DNA of 64,000 nucleotides from NCBI RefSeq assembly GCF_009689005.1, contig NZ_AP021879.1, positions 1-64,000 on the forward strand, in the 5' to 3' direction. The stretch is from Desulfosarcina ovata subsp. ovata. Lineage in GTDB: Bacteria; Desulfobacterota; Desulfobacteria; Desulfobacterales; Desulfosarcinaceae. A program made the position numbers and the translations under genes. This document shows, piece by piece, positions 17,568-28,119 of the stretch. Every line of letters begins with the position of its first letter. Position 1 is the stretch's first letter. The notes beneath the pieces were generated by a model. It saw only the letters and a list, made by a program, of their open reading frames with translations. It did not search any database and was not told the DNA's origin.

Positions 17568-18089
<522 letters not shown>

Positions 18090-18090
18090 T

Positions 18091-19824
18091 TCATTCCCTC
18101 CCGTTTGTATTGATGATATTGAATACCAATTTAACTAAGTACGGATTTTCTTCTTTATAAATTTTCCCCCCTAGAGCTTCCATGATGCTTAAAACCTGTG
18201 GCCAGCCTCTGCCGGAAACGGTTTTATATGGCAACCCATTATCTTGAAACGTGATAATAATCGTTTTGCCTTTTAATTCTACATTGATATCAATTTTCCC
18301 GATTACAGTGTCCTCTTGTTGTTGTCGGGCAATTATCGATCGCGTACTATTGGTAAAAAGGTTCTCAAAGATATCTTCAAGCTGCTCATAGGTCCCGGTA
18401 ACTTTTTTATTTATCAGATTGTTGTCCTCAATACAAAGGTTAATGATCAGATGCGGATTGCTAGCCCTGAGCTGGCTGATGTAGGCACTCAACCATTTTA
18501 ATAATTGAATATTTTTTTGCCTTCTTTTTAGTATCAGTCCCTGTTCATGAAGACTGGACAGCAATACTTCCAAGCCTACAAGTGCTTTAGATACCTCAGG
18601 ATCACAATATACCTCAGGAAACTTTTTAACCAGAGTGCCCTTTAACGACGCTAAACAATAAAATCCAGGATTATGTATCTGATGGCTGATAATTGAAAGG
18701 TGCCTAGCCACCCTTTCATTTAGCAGAAAAGATTTAAACAGGGAATTATACAACGACAGAAAGGGTTGCATTTTAAGAAAAGGCTCAAATTTCGGCCTTC
18801 TGGAACCTAGAACGACAGCTCCCAAATCCTGGCTGAGCATGTGCAGTGGATAAATTACGTAAGATTTGATATGGTCATTGCATTTAATAATGAAATCCCG
18901 CTCCTTTTGTTTCAGTCCGGGATAGGTTGAAATTCTATTTCGAAATCGAATTAAGCGGCGATCATCTGCTTTTCCCTCCACCGGATATGTGATGTCGCTA
19001 CCATCACTTAAAACACTGTCAGAGGAGGCAACAAAATCTTGAAGGAATACTTCCATCACTTCGTCACCGAACCATGCAACCAGACGAACGTTTGACGTAC
19101 TTAGCCCTCCTGTTTTAAAGAAACCATAACCAATATCAGCAGAGGAAAGCTTTTGATAGGCACCTATTGCGTCTCTGAAATTAACGATCGTATCTGTAGC
19201 AATGAATCGGGATAGACTTGCTAGCTTCCGATGAGCTGTATTAATGGCAACTCTGTTTTTGATGTCTATAATATAATTCATAAACAGGGGACCATATTTT
19301 TGAGCGAAATCATCAACCAGTTCTTTTTCAGATTGATTATACGGCTCTCTACCCCGGTAGCGGCTTAACTCGATGGTGCAGAAAGTACTCCCACCCCTTT
19401 TAATTGGTACAATGATAATACTCGCCGTAGGTTTTTTTATCTCTTGTACATATTCATCATTCATTTCCTGACGAATCTGTAAAAAAGGGTTAGGCTCGCC
19501 CTGAAAAGTTTTTGACCAAATATCCTCGACAAGAATAGATTTACCGGATTGAATGACCCTCCCTGTAAAGCCCCCCTGGGGATCGAACGGATGCAGACCC
19601 ATCCCGTCCCGCAACCATGGCTTTTTATCTTTGATAATGAAAAGCTTTTCCACGGGTCCGCTTTTGGGTAACAAATTTATCTGGCCTATATCCGCATCTA
19701 TCCCCACCATCAAAAGACTTAACACTTCATGCAAGATGGTTCCCACCGCTGATTCATCGCCGGAAATTGCCAGAGAGGCGATTCTCTCGAGAAGACGCTC
19801 AGCGCTAATTCTTTTTCTCTTCAT
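18091..19824 (-). CDS. GAF-domain sensor histidine kinase, copy 1
   Basis: 577 aa, soluble, with no membrane helix. A GAF-type sensor domain spans about 30-190 (ADIGQINLLPKSG, then GGFTGRVIQSG). A second sensory region follows. The putative phosphoacceptor region is ISHQIHNPGFYC near 390, and the C-terminal HATPase has an N-box NLFTNSTRS near 490 and a GRGWP G-box. The H-box is not the classic HExxxP, so the kinase class is atypical. It is paralogous to the partial kinase at 62494. It sits downstream of the fadL-TRAP genes, so it may sense the aromatic substrate or its products. That is inference. Confidence 0.8.
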   Translation of the reverse strand: MKRKRISAERLLERIASLAISGDESAVGTILHEVLSLLMVGIDADIGQINLLPKSGPVEKLFIIKDKKPWLRDGMGLHPFDPQGGFTGRVIQSGKSILVEDIWSKTFQGEPNPFLQIRQEMNDEYVQEIKKPTASIIIVPIKRGGSTFCTIELSRYRGREPYNQSEKELVDDFAQKYGPLFMNYIIDIKNRVAINTAHRKLASLSRFIATDTIVNFRDAIGAYQKLSSADIGYGFFKTGGLSTSNVRLVAWFGDEVMEVFLQDFVASSDSVLSDGSDITYPVEGKADDRRLIRFRNRISTYPGLKQKERDFIIKCNDHIKSYVIYPLHMLSQDLGAVVLGSRRPKFEPFLKMQPFLSLYNSLFKSFLLNERVARHLSIISHQIHNPGFYCLASLKGTLVKKFPEVYCDPEVSKALVGLEVLLSSLHEQGLILKRRQKNIQLLKWLSAYISQLRASNPHLIINLCIEDNNLINKKVTGTYEQLEDIFENLFTNSTRSIIARQQQEDTVIGKIDINVELKGKTIIITFQDNGLPYKTVSGRGWPQVLSIMEALGGKIYKEENPYLVKLVFNIINTNGRE

Positions 19825-19881
19825 TTTACTTAACCAGTAACCTCTGGGCAGAGCTCGTAAAATGCTGCCGAATTTAATTGG

Positions 19882-20331
19882 CTATACCTTAGGTATCGGA
19901 TAGGTTCTGTAGACCAGCCTGCGTCTGGCAATATAGGCAATTTTTTTCATAATTAAATACCCCATCTGAAAATTCTGATAAAAGAGAAGTTGAAGTTCAT
20001 CGTTCCGAAAGCGAATTGCTTTTGTCGGCATCAGTGTTTTTGCATCACTGAGATATTCATGTTTTTTAGATTCAACCAAGGATGAAAAACCTATGGCACC
20101 ACCGGCCCCAATTGTTTCCAAACGGACGATTTTTCCAGAAAGGGTTTCTAGTTGTAAACCCACCTCGCCCTCTAAAATAACATAAAAGTAGTCTGCCGAC
20201 CTTTTTCTTTTATTCAGGTACACATCACTGTCGTACATTCTTAGTTCAGCAATGCCAGCGATGCTTTCAAGCATTTCATCAGACAAATCTTCGAAAAACC
20301 GAACAGGCCTAAGAATGCTTTTATCAACCAT
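19882..20331 (-). CDS. Cyclic-nucleotide-binding domain protein
   Basis: 149 aa containing one cNMP-binding beta-barrel (about 10-130; the start LRPVRFFEDLSDEMLESIA is typical, and a GGAIGF segment lies near 83). There is no DNA-binding helix-turn-helix, so it is a stand-alone ligand sensor and not a Crp-type repressor. It lies between the TRAP transporter and histidine kinase genes on the same strand (24 and 57 bases away). It probably modulates one of them. Confidence 0.78.
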   Translation of the reverse strand: MVDKSILRPVRFFEDLSDEMLESIAGIAELRMYDSDVYLNKRKRSADYFYVILEGEVGLQLETLSGKIVRLETIGAGGAIGFSSLVESKKHEYLSDAKTLMPTKAIRFRNDELQLLFYQNFQMGYLIMKKIAYIARRRLVYRTYPIPKV

Positions 20332-20355
20332 GCGATCATCCTCCTGTCTATAGCA

Positions 20356-22245
20356 TTATCTTATAGAAAGCATTTCAGGAAGCCAGAGAGAAATGCCGGG
20401 ATAAAAAAGCAAAATCATTGCTACAATTAACATCATGATGGCAAAAGGTAAATTACCTTTTGCGATGGTCCAGAGATTATCTCTTGCAATTGCCTGAATT
20501 ATAAAAAGGTTCAAGCCGACCGGCGGTGTGATAAGAGCCATTTCGATAAATACCATTAAAACGACTCCGAATACAATAACATCAAGTCCCAGAATAGGCA
20601 TCAACGGATAGATCACTGGAATGGTAAGCACTGTCATGGCAAGGCCGTCCAGAAACATCCCCATAACGATATACATTGCAAGCAGACAAAAAATCACTAC
20701 CCCATGGGAAAATCCCGATGTAACAATCCATTCTGTAAGTAATCTTGGGATTCTCAAATGAGCGACTAGATTGCTAAGCAACATGGCGCCGATCATAATC
20801 ATCATGAGTGAAGATCCCAATATCGCACTTTCTTTTAGAATGTTGATAAACGTTTCCCAGTCGATTTGTTTATAGATAATTGCCGTAATAAGGCAATATA
20901 CGACAAAAACAGCAGCAGCCTCTGTAGGCGTAAAGATTCCTGTATAAATACCGCCTAAAACAATTCCGGGCGCCAAAAGTCCAAGAAAAGCGTCCTTGGT
21001 CGCGGTTATTTTTTGCTCCCAGGTAAAAGAAACCCTCTGGTATTTTCCGGTAAGAAGGCTTGCAAAAAAAACATACGTGACAAAAAAACCGACCAATATG
21101 GCAGCTGGAATGAATGCGGCAGCAAATAACGAGGCAACTGACGTATTTGTTAAAAAGCCATAAACAATCAGGCCGGCACTGGGAGGAATAAGAACGCCAA
21201 GCGCGCCACCAGCGACACTTCCATAGGAGATTTCCTTGGTGTATCTGTTGGCGAGTAGTTGAGGAATGGCGATTAAGCCAATCGCACCGGCTACAGCCGT
21301 ACTAACACCGATCATTGCTGAAACCAAAGCACAGGCAACAATAGTAGCCATTGAAAGTCCGCCGGGGAGCTGACCGCTCCACTTACTAACCATATCGTAA
21401 ATTCGCTCTCCAATACCGCACTTGGCCATAATTACACCGCCCATAATAAACAGGGGGATCGCCAGAAGAACAAAATTATACAGGGTTTTTTCAATAATAA
21501 CAGGCACCATCGTCAAACTTTGAAATTCTCCGAAATTAGCAAACATACCTATTATCCCGGTCATACCCAAGGCGATGCCGACGGGGACGCCACCAATTAA
21601 AAAACAAAGAATCAGTATGATGATTCCCAAAAAAGGCAAGGCATATATAAAGTATACGCCGAATACGATAGCAGTCATAAAACCGCAAATCAGTACTAAT
21701 GGGAATGTTTCATAAACTCCAGATTCCTTTTTCAGGGATGTCAGCGATTTAATATCCAGCAAAGTATTTCGAAGCACCTGCAAAAACAGCATACTCATGG
21801 TAAGCGGAAAAACAAAATCTAAAATCCACTTGGAGTATTGTAACAGACCGATACTTTTTATATCATTCTGATAGGCATCCAAGCACGTGTGAGATCCATA
21901 GTATCCGACGATTGCTGTAAATGTCAAAACAACGATATTGGTTGCGATTCCAAGAGATAAACTGGAAGATTTAGGCAACCTAGAAATGAAAACATCAGCA
22001 ACGATTTGTCTTCTTTCTTTTGAGGCATAGGATGCAGCCAGCAAAACGAACCACATCAGGGTAAAAAGTGAAACTTCGAACACCCACGTTGTCGGTTTAC
22101 CAAAGATTCTTCGCGTTATGACTTCGTAGTTCGCAAAAATACTAACGAAAAACATGGCAGCACCGGCGACGGTTCCAAAAGTAAGTGAAAGAAAATCGAT
22201 AATATTAGCACGGTTAGGGTGAAGCCCTGAGTCGGGTGTTTGCAT
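20356..22245 (-). CDS. TRAP transporter, fused small and large membrane subunits (DctQM)
   Basis: 629 aa. About residues 1-170 form the DctQ-like part with four predicted membrane helices. About 180-629 form the DctM-like part with around twelve. Signature segments in DctM are PLFIMGGVIMAKCGIGERIYD and the PPSAGLIVYG loop. It imports organic acids with sodium, fed by a periplasmic DctP protein whose gene lies 59 bases upstream. In this setting fumarate, succinate, benzylsuccinate or an aromatic acid are candidate substrates, but none is proven. Confidence 0.92.
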   Translation of the reverse strand: MQTPDSGLHPNRANIIDFLSLTFGTVAGAAMFFVSIFANYEVITRRIFGKPTTWVFEVSLFTLMWFVLLAASYASKERRQIVADVFISRLPKSSSLSLGIATNIVVLTFTAIVGYYGSHTCLDAYQNDIKSIGLLQYSKWILDFVFPLTMSMLFLQVLRNTLLDIKSLTSLKKESGVYETFPLVLICGFMTAIVFGVYFIYALPFLGIIILILCFLIGGVPVGIALGMTGIIGMFANFGEFQSLTMVPVIIEKTLYNFVLLAIPLFIMGGVIMAKCGIGERIYDMVSKWSGQLPGGLSMATIVACALVSAMIGVSTAVAGAIGLIAIPQLLANRYTKEISYGSVAGGALGVLIPPSAGLIVYGFLTNTSVASLFAAAFIPAAILVGFFVTYVFFASLLTGKYQRVSFTWEQKITATKDAFLGLLAPGIVLGGIYTGIFTPTEAAAVFVVYCLITAIIYKQIDWETFINILKESAILGSSLMMIMIGAMLLSNLVAHLRIPRLLTEWIVTSGFSHGVVIFCLLAMYIVMGMFLDGLAMTVLTIPVIYPLMPILGLDVIVFGVVLMVFIEMALITPPVGLNLFIIQAIARDNLWTIAKGNLPFAIMMLIVAMILLFYPGISLWLPEMLSIR

Positions 22246-22304
22246 GCGTTTTATTTCCTCGGACGAAGCGATTAAATCTCTTGGGGGTTATAAAATTAGT
22301 CCTT

Positions 22305-23357
22305 TCACTTATTTCTGGCCTGAATCATATAACCCCATAATTTTTCACCCATTTCTTTACCGCATCGTTTGATTATCAATTCATGCATTGCCGGGTAAGC
22401 AAGTTTTCTTAACTTGACCCTTTCATCATCAGATAAAAAGTTCATCTCTTTTACAAGCCCGCCTTTAAACTTCTGATATGTCAGTTCTGTTTCTTTGGCA
22501 ATATATTCCCGAGCCCATAGAGCAATTTCCTGCGCAGCATCTTCCAGAATCTTTTGATTTTCGGATGTCAGTTTTTTCCATTTATTCATGGTCATTGCAT
22601 GCCAGAACTGAAGAAAGGGGCTGGCATAATCCTGAATAATATAGGGTGTGGCCTCATACCATTTTGAGAAATAAAACCGTCCGGGACCTGTACAGGCGCC
22701 ATCGATAGTCCCTCTCTGAAGCGCCATAAAAACCTCTTTTATGCTCAATTCAACGGGGATGGCGCCAAGCGCCTTGTACATGGCCGCTTGTGCGGTTCCA
22801 CTTGCTCTCATTTTCAAATTCTTGTAGTCGGCCACTGTGTGAATTGCCTTTTTATTGGTGCCGACAACCGAAGTCCCATAGGAAATGGGCGTCAGGAGTT
22901 TTGCCTTTAATTTGGTTGCAAACATGTTATCCGCAATTTTGCGCACTTCAGGCATATCTAAAAACCGATAAAAATGTTCATAATCGTCCCAGCATCCCTG
23001 CGCTCCAAATGAACTGATAAATTCAAGTTCCGGAGATCTTGCCCCGACATAAGCAACATGTAAAAGTGCCATGTCAACGCTGCCGTTTACGATAGCCTCA
23101 ATTTCGCTTTTCGAGTCGTATAGCTCACCTGACGGGTAACGAATAACAGTGATGTTGCCATTGCTCTTTTTTTCCACAACGTCTTTGAATTTATCGGCAG
23201 CCAGTTCCAAGCAACTTCCGGGAGACAAGTTGCTTGACAGGCTCAGTTTAATTTTTTGGGTGGCTTCGGATTGAATCGGCCCGGCAAAGAAAAATAAAAC
23301 TCCCAGCACAATGGGAACAAACCGATAAATTGGTCCAAGCAATAACCTGTTTTTCAT
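22305..23357 (-). CDS. TRAP transporter substrate-binding protein (DctP)
   Basis: 350 aa from the ATG at 23357, which has AAAGGAG six bases upstream. The frame to 23414 has no ribosome site. A signal peptide covers about the first 30 residues (basic start, hydrophobic core, cut near the QSEA region). The mature part is DctP-like, with the arginine-containing segment LKMRASGTAQAAMYKALGA characteristic of carboxylate binding, followed by PVELS. It works with the DctQM protein encoded just downstream. Confidence 0.92.
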   Translation of the reverse strand: MKNRLLLGPIYRFVPIVLGVLFFFAGPIQSEATQKIKLSLSSNLSPGSCLELAADKFKDVVEKKSNGNITVIRYPSGELYDSKSEIEAIVNGSVDMALLHVAYVGARSPELEFISSFGAQGCWDDYEHFYRFLDMPEVRKIADNMFATKLKAKLLTPISYGTSVVGTNKKAIHTVADYKNLKMRASGTAQAAMYKALGAIPVELSIKEVFMALQRGTIDGACTGPGRFYFSKWYEATPYIIQDYASPFLQFWHAMTMNKWKKLTSENQKILEDAAQEIALWAREYIAKETELTYQKFKGGLVKEMNFLSDDERVKLRKLAYPAMHELIIKRCGKEMGEKLWGYMIQARNK

Positions 23358-23436
23358 TAATTCTCCTTTGATCTTATTTTTCTTAGGACTCATGCAAAAG
23401 TGGATGCCCATCATCTTTTTTAAACAGCTTCAGCCA

Positions 23437-24720
23437 CTACCAGTTTATCACGACCGATAGCATTACAGACTGAATGTCGTTATCTAATGTGGCGTCGCTT
23501 AATTCACTGTTTAGCGCCCCGGACGGATATCCAAACTGCTCTTCAAGAGAAGCGTCGTAACCATGAATAGCGTCGGATTCGCTGCTCCCCACAAATCCAT
23601 ACATATAGGCAAATCCAATTTTCAGGTATTCAACCGGTTTTACGGAAAAACCAAGCGTTACGGTGTGATCGATCTCGGTAGGAACATAGGGGTTTAAAAA
23701 ATTATCATCCATTGGATTATCGTTGAAATGATAACCCAGGGACACCTTATACATTTCGGAAATAAAGTATTCGACACCGACCCCGAAAGTTAACTGGTCA
23801 TCCACATTGACGGGAACTTTCATCGACATTGCACTGAATTCAAGTTCCATTTCATCCCAATGGCTGTCCCAGTTGATATATTTAACATCGCACGACAGTC
23901 TCAAAGAAGGGATAGGCATATAACTTATTCCCAGACCGGCATTTTGCGGAAACTGAAGATCCTTCACTTTGACATCCTGCTGCCGGATATCAGTATCTCC
24001 CATCTTAATATATCCATCGGCATGTTTTGTTTCTAAATCCGAAAGAAATGTGGGGCTTTCGTAGTACAAACCCACGCTTAAGTTATCAAATGGCTTGTAA
24101 AACAAACCAACTGCGCCAGAAAAGCCCCAGCCATCCGCTTGCCCCATATCAACATACGCCGCTCCCATAGGAAAACGCATGTCCAAAGAGGCGTAATCAA
24201 TGCCCAGACGAACTCCGACTGAAAGATCAGGGGTTATATCGTAAGTAAATGCTGGCCCCAACCTCAGGTGAAGAAGTTCAGACGAAGCGTTTACTGACCC
24301 GAAATTTTTTGACCACACCGAATAGTCTGTTGCGACCGCATCAACAGCGGCAATTGTAAAGCCGTAAGCAAATCTATCGGATTTGTGGGAAAAACTCATT
24401 CCGGGAGCCAAAAGGAGCCAGTCTTTATCTGTTGACGTATATCTTTGACTATCCGTCCCGTTATAGGTGTAATCGAAGTCGGGAAAAATAAAGATAAGAT
24501 TTAAGTCTAAACTGTTTCCCTTGGTTTCTGAAATTACGGCAGGATTAAAATTCATATTGCTGGGATCTTCTCCGTTGGCAATTGAGGTGCCTCCCCGCGC
24601 CATTGAGTCCGCGTTATATCCTATTGGCCGAGTAAAATCTATGAACGCATCGGCATTTTGGATTCTGGAAAAGAAACACAATACAATAATAATGAAAAAT
24701 CCAATTTCTAATCTTTTCAT
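23437..24720 (-). CDS. FadL/TodX-type outer-membrane hydrocarbon transport protein
   Basis: 427 aa. It has a signal peptide (MKRLEIGFFIIIVLCFF start, cut near QNADA), a plug-like GGTSIANGEDPSNMNFNPA segment near the mature N-terminus, and alternating beta-barrel strands to a final aromatic residue (IN W at the very end). This is the OMPP1/FadL/TodX family, which moves long-chain fatty acids or toluene-like compounds across the outer membrane. I chose the ATG at 24720, with GAGG six bases upstream. An ATG at 24732 is also possible. It heads the run fadL-dctP-dctQM-cNMP-kinase and follows bssB by about 450 bases on the same strand. Confidence 0.88.
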   Translation of the reverse strand: MKRLEIGFFIIIVLCFFSRIQNADAFIDFTRPIGYNADSMARGGTSIANGEDPSNMNFNPAVISETKGNSLDLNLIFIFPDFDYTYNGTDSQRYTSTDKDWLLLAPGMSFSHKSDRFAYGFTIAAVDAVATDYSVWSKNFGSVNASSELLHLRLGPAFTYDITPDLSVGVRLGIDYASLDMRFPMGAAYVDMGQADGWGFSGAVGLFYKPFDNLSVGLYYESPTFLSDLETKHADGYIKMGDTDIRQQDVKVKDLQFPQNAGLGISYMPIPSLRLSCDVKYINWDSHWDEMELEFSAMSMKVPVNVDDQLTFGVGVEYFISEMYKVSLGYHFNDNPMDDNFLNPYVPTEIDHTVTLGFSVKPVEYLKIGFAYMYGFVGSSESDAIHGYDASLEEQFGYPSGALNSELSDATLDNDIQSVMLSVVINW

Positions 24721-24765
24721 CTTTTTCCTCATCTTTCCTCTTATGCACAAATAATAATAAACCAC

Positions 24766-25174
24766 TTGAATAAACGTCGAATACTCAATGTCGTTTTCAG
24801 GATATCGAAAAACTTTTCAAAGTACTGGATCATCCTTGGTATGCTTGTGATGGTTGACAAAGTTGGGGAGGAGAGATAGTCTGTTATATGAATTCAATCG
24901 ATTCGGCACATGAATCAAAACCTGAATTCAGCGTTTCCCATTTTGGTGCTGTCTAAAAATACAGGAGAGCGGAAGCCTTGCCCAATACATCGGCTCAAAA
25001 ATGAGAAACCCTCCAAGATTGCCGATCTCACCACATCTCCGATATCAATGTCCATCCCGTGTAGGCGGCCATAGCGGAACGAACGTTTCCTTGGATCGGC
25101 GGCAAGATCGACAATTGTTTAACTTGGGTAAAAATCAAGACCCAGTATAAGATTTTTTAACGAGAGGGCAAAAA
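24766..25174. other. Intergenic between bssB and fadL
   Basis: No supported gene. On the minus strand about 24920-25120 gives an unbroken but unstarted 65-codon frame (contains DLAADPRKRSFRYGRLHGMD) that may be a gene scrap. I do not recognise it. No clear terminator hairpin was found. Confidence 0.3.
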
Positions 25175-25396
25175 TTAAACATGATCTCTGAAGCTTAATT
25201 CCCCCTCTTCATAATGCGTACACGTCATATTGTGTACATCCCTGACCCATCTTTTCCAGACGGAACCCGCTTTAGTCCTGTTAACGGTACACTGGCCTTG
25301 ATTCGGATTTGTAGGGTCCGCGATTTCCCATTTGCAGTTTCGACAGGGCTTCTTGGTGCCCATTTCAATATGTAGCTGACTTTCAACAACACTCAT
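25175..25396 (-). CDS. bssB: Benzylsuccinate synthase beta subunit (small Fe-S protein)
   Basis: 73 aa. Four cysteines (18, 21, 36 and 59; CRNC, then QC and TC) match the [4Fe-4S] binding set known in BssB of Thauera. BssB binds the catalytic BssA subunit and controls access to the active site. The order bssD-bssC-bssA-bssB is the standard one. It lies 108 bases after bssA. The cluster ligands are intact here, unlike in the partner BssC. Confidence 0.88.
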   Translation of the reverse strand: MSVVESQLHIEMGTKKPCRNCKWEIADPTNPNQGQCTVNRTKAGSVWKRWVRDVHNMTCTHYEEGELSFRDHV

Positions 25397-25504
25397 GATG
25401 TGCCTCCATTTGTAAAATGATTTTAAGAGGTCTATGGTTTACCTCCGGTATGCGGCCATGGACGGCCGAATACCGGAGACAGGTATAGGTTTTGGACTGT
25501 GTTT

Positions 25505-28093
25505 TTACAGATCGGCGTCGATAAATTCGTAATCCTCCGCGCCGAATTCCTGCTCGTTTCTGGCGATAATCGTATTCTGCCCATAGGTTGGTATGTCGAC
25601 GAACCTGGCGCTGAAGCCCGCCACCCGGACGATCAGATCCTGATGTTTTTCAGGTTCTTTCTGGGCCGCCTTCATTTCGGCGGTACTGACCACGTTGAAC
25701 TGCACGTGATCGATATTCAGGTCATGCCAGGTATCCATATACGCATGCCATACGTTAAAGCCATGTTGACTTCTCATAATAGGCAAAGACAGACGTTGGT
25801 TCAAAAGATTTGCCTTCTGATTTTTTTGCACCCTGGAGACCGATCGCAAGACGGCGGTGGGTCCCTTGGTGTCCGTACCCATATAGGGTGAGATCCCTCC
25901 GTCATCGGCGGCCTCGCCCCCGTACCGTCCGTCCGGGGTGGGGCCGGTTCGTGAACCGATCTCCATATAAAGCCCGACCGCCTGTCCTACGGGTAATACG
26001 GGGCCGCCGGAATAATTGGTGATCTTTCTCATTTCACCGCCGATGATGTCTTCATAGAAATCCTTAATGATTGCATCGGCATACTCATCATCATTTCCCC
26101 ACTTGGGAGCGTTTTTAAAATCCTTCCGCATTTCTTCAAAACCGTCCCAATTGGCCTTCAGCGCATCCATGAGCTGCTTCATGGTGTACTTTTTCTCATC
26201 ATAAATAAGCTTTTTAATGGCAACCAATGAATTCGCGGCTACAATGGTGGTAATCGGATTGTGCCAGCCGTTGGGTTGTTCGGAAAGCTCGCATGCGTCT
26301 CGGCCGAGTTCCATGCAGCCGTCGTCAATACTGGAAACGAACGGCATCTGGAGAAATTTTCCTTCAAAATAACGCAAGGTGTCTTTGCACCTGATGACCA
26401 GACTGGCTGCGTACTGGTACTGTACTTTGAACGCTTCCCAGAGTTTCTCGAAGGTATTGAAATCCTCCGCGTTGCCGGTCTTCGGGCCCAGCTGCATATC
26501 GGCGTATGACCAGTCGTAGCCGTCATTCAGCGTAACCTCCATGATCTTTGCCGGGAAAATGGAACCGCCGCCTTCAGAACGGGTCTTTTGGGTTTTTCTT
26601 CTTCCATGAATTCCGGGAGACATACAAAGGACATTTACCCAGTTGTGGGCCTCCTCGTCAGTCGCACCCTTTCCCTCGGTGCTGAATTTGCCGTACTCCT
26701 TCATCTGTTGGACGCCTATCTCGTCATGCTTGATGGAAGGATATCCCAGGCCGTCCCGAATACAACCAAATACCAGTTCCTTGGTCTTTGAGCGTCCCTT
26801 TTTTGAATACCGGAACATAAGAGACGGTTCCGTGGTCCGGATGTTTCTCGTTGCCTCCAAGATCGCATCGGTCATATCGTTGCAGGCATCGGACCCATCC
26901 GGAAGCGTACCGCCGAGGGAGATAATAAAAAGGTCATTGGATCCCGGAAAAATTTCCCGGTAAGCACGGGATTTGCCGGCCCCGTGTTCGGAGACCTTGA
27001 GCCGCTCCATCTCGACCATCTCAACTACATCCGCATGGGTCATGGGCTGGAAGGACTTATCGATCACACTATTTTGGTAATAGGGCCACAAAAGGGTATC
27101 CTCTTTGTGGGCCATACCGCTTGCATAACGGTCAATGGCATGGCAAAGTAGATAAGTATACCATTTTGCCTGGAAAGCGTCTTTAAGCCCTTTGCACGGT
27201 TCGGCCGGAACCCGTTGATTGATATCGGCAATCTCCAGCAGTTCCTCTTTACGTTTGGGATCGGTTTCGAAGTTTTCAGCAACGATTTTGCATAGCCTGG
27301 CATGGCGTCTGGCCCATGCGATAACCGCCTTGTCCACGAGAATCATCGCTTCCCAGTTATCGATCTTATCTAACCACGCAAGGCCTTTTGTCGCGTCCCA
27401 CGGCATTTCAGCCATTTTGTCCTTGGCCATTTGGATGTTTGCTTCCGCCAACTCGATCCGTTTGAGCAGGCCGTCTTCGAGGACCGTTTCATAAGGCGGT
27501 ACGATACTGTTATAACCGGTGGCAAACCCCGGGGCTTCCATGGTACTGACCTGGTACATCCGTTGAAGATCCTCTGGATCAAAGTAATGCTCGCATTTGC
27601 TCTGCATGCTGTACGGCACCCAGTAATCCATTATCTCTCTGGCTTCCTCCACTGGCTGAGGCGCGTAATCGGTGATCAGGTAATCGGCGACAGCCATATA
27701 GGCAAGTTCGGGATAGAGAGGAAACATGTTCGGATCTTCGGCATGGTATCCGATGATAAACTCGTCATCCTGTAAAACAACCGTGCATTTGTTCAGAATG
27801 TTGGCCAGCCCCAGCGCCCTGCGCATCACTTCCGGCTTTCCTTCGCTTGCTTTATGCGCTTCGGTCAGCAGCCGCATTCGCTCGATTCCGGCGCAAACCC
27901 CCTTTTCCACAAACTCCCCCGCCGAAGCATGTTTCCACCTGCATCGGGCTTTCAGTCTTTTGGTCCTTTCCGTGGACGGCTTGGCCAGGTGCTCGTGCAG
28001 TTCCTCATCTGGAATCTCATTTTCTGCAGCATATTCCAAGGGAAACTCCACCTTCTTTCCTTTATAATCAATCGCTTCCGCAGTTGTTACCAT
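25505..28093 (-). CDS. bssA: Benzylsuccinate synthase alpha subunit, glycyl-radical enzyme
   Basis: 862 aa, close to the 861-865 aa of known BssA. The catalytic cysteine is Cys490 in VLCMSPGI. Arg505 matches the fumarate-binding arginine downstream of it. The glycyl-radical site is Gly826 in IVRVAGFSARF, followed by a VDIPTYGQNTIIAR tail typical of the arylsuccinate synthases. It adds the methyl carbon of toluene to fumarate to make (R)-benzylsuccinate. The same fold covers hydroxybenzyl-, naphthylmethyl- and alkylsuccinate synthases, so the exact hydrocarbon is inferred, but the C-terminal region and length favour BssA. It stands 26 bases after bssC. It appears intact. Confidence 0.93.
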   Translation of the reverse strand: MVTTAEAIDYKGKKVEFPLEYAAENEIPDEELHEHLAKPSTERTKRLKARCRWKHASAGEFVEKGVCAGIERMRLLTEAHKASEGKPEVMRRALGLANILNKCTVVLQDDEFIIGYHAEDPNMFPLYPELAYMAVADYLITDYAPQPVEEAREIMDYWVPYSMQSKCEHYFDPEDLQRMYQVSTMEAPGFATGYNSIVPPYETVLEDGLLKRIELAEANIQMAKDKMAEMPWDATKGLAWLDKIDNWEAMILVDKAVIAWARRHARLCKIVAENFETDPKRKEELLEIADINQRVPAEPCKGLKDAFQAKWYTYLLCHAIDRYASGMAHKEDTLLWPYYQNSVIDKSFQPMTHADVVEMVEMERLKVSEHGAGKSRAYREIFPGSNDLFIISLGGTLPDGSDACNDMTDAILEATRNIRTTEPSLMFRYSKKGRSKTKELVFGCIRDGLGYPSIKHDEIGVQQMKEYGKFSTEGKGATDEEAHNWVNVLCMSPGIHGRRKTQKTRSEGGGSIFPAKIMEVTLNDGYDWSYADMQLGPKTGNAEDFNTFEKLWEAFKVQYQYAASLVIRCKDTLRYFEGKFLQMPFVSSIDDGCMELGRDACELSEQPNGWHNPITTIVAANSLVAIKKLIYDEKKYTMKQLMDALKANWDGFEEMRKDFKNAPKWGNDDEYADAIIKDFYEDIIGGEMRKITNYSGGPVLPVGQAVGLYMEIGSRTGPTPDGRYGGEAADDGGISPYMGTDTKGPTAVLRSVSRVQKNQKANLLNQRLSLPIMRSQHGFNVWHAYMDTWHDLNIDHVQFNVVSTAEMKAAQKEPEKHQDLIVRVAGFSARFVDIPTYGQNTIIARNEQEFGAEDYEFIDADL

Positions 28094-28119
28094 TATGGTC
28101 CCTCCTTGTGGGTTTTAAA

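Noticed and set aside
24855..24890. Plus-strand TTGACA-N17-TAGTCT promoter-like site
   Set aside because: No plus-strand gene follows and the ACTCA box is missing.
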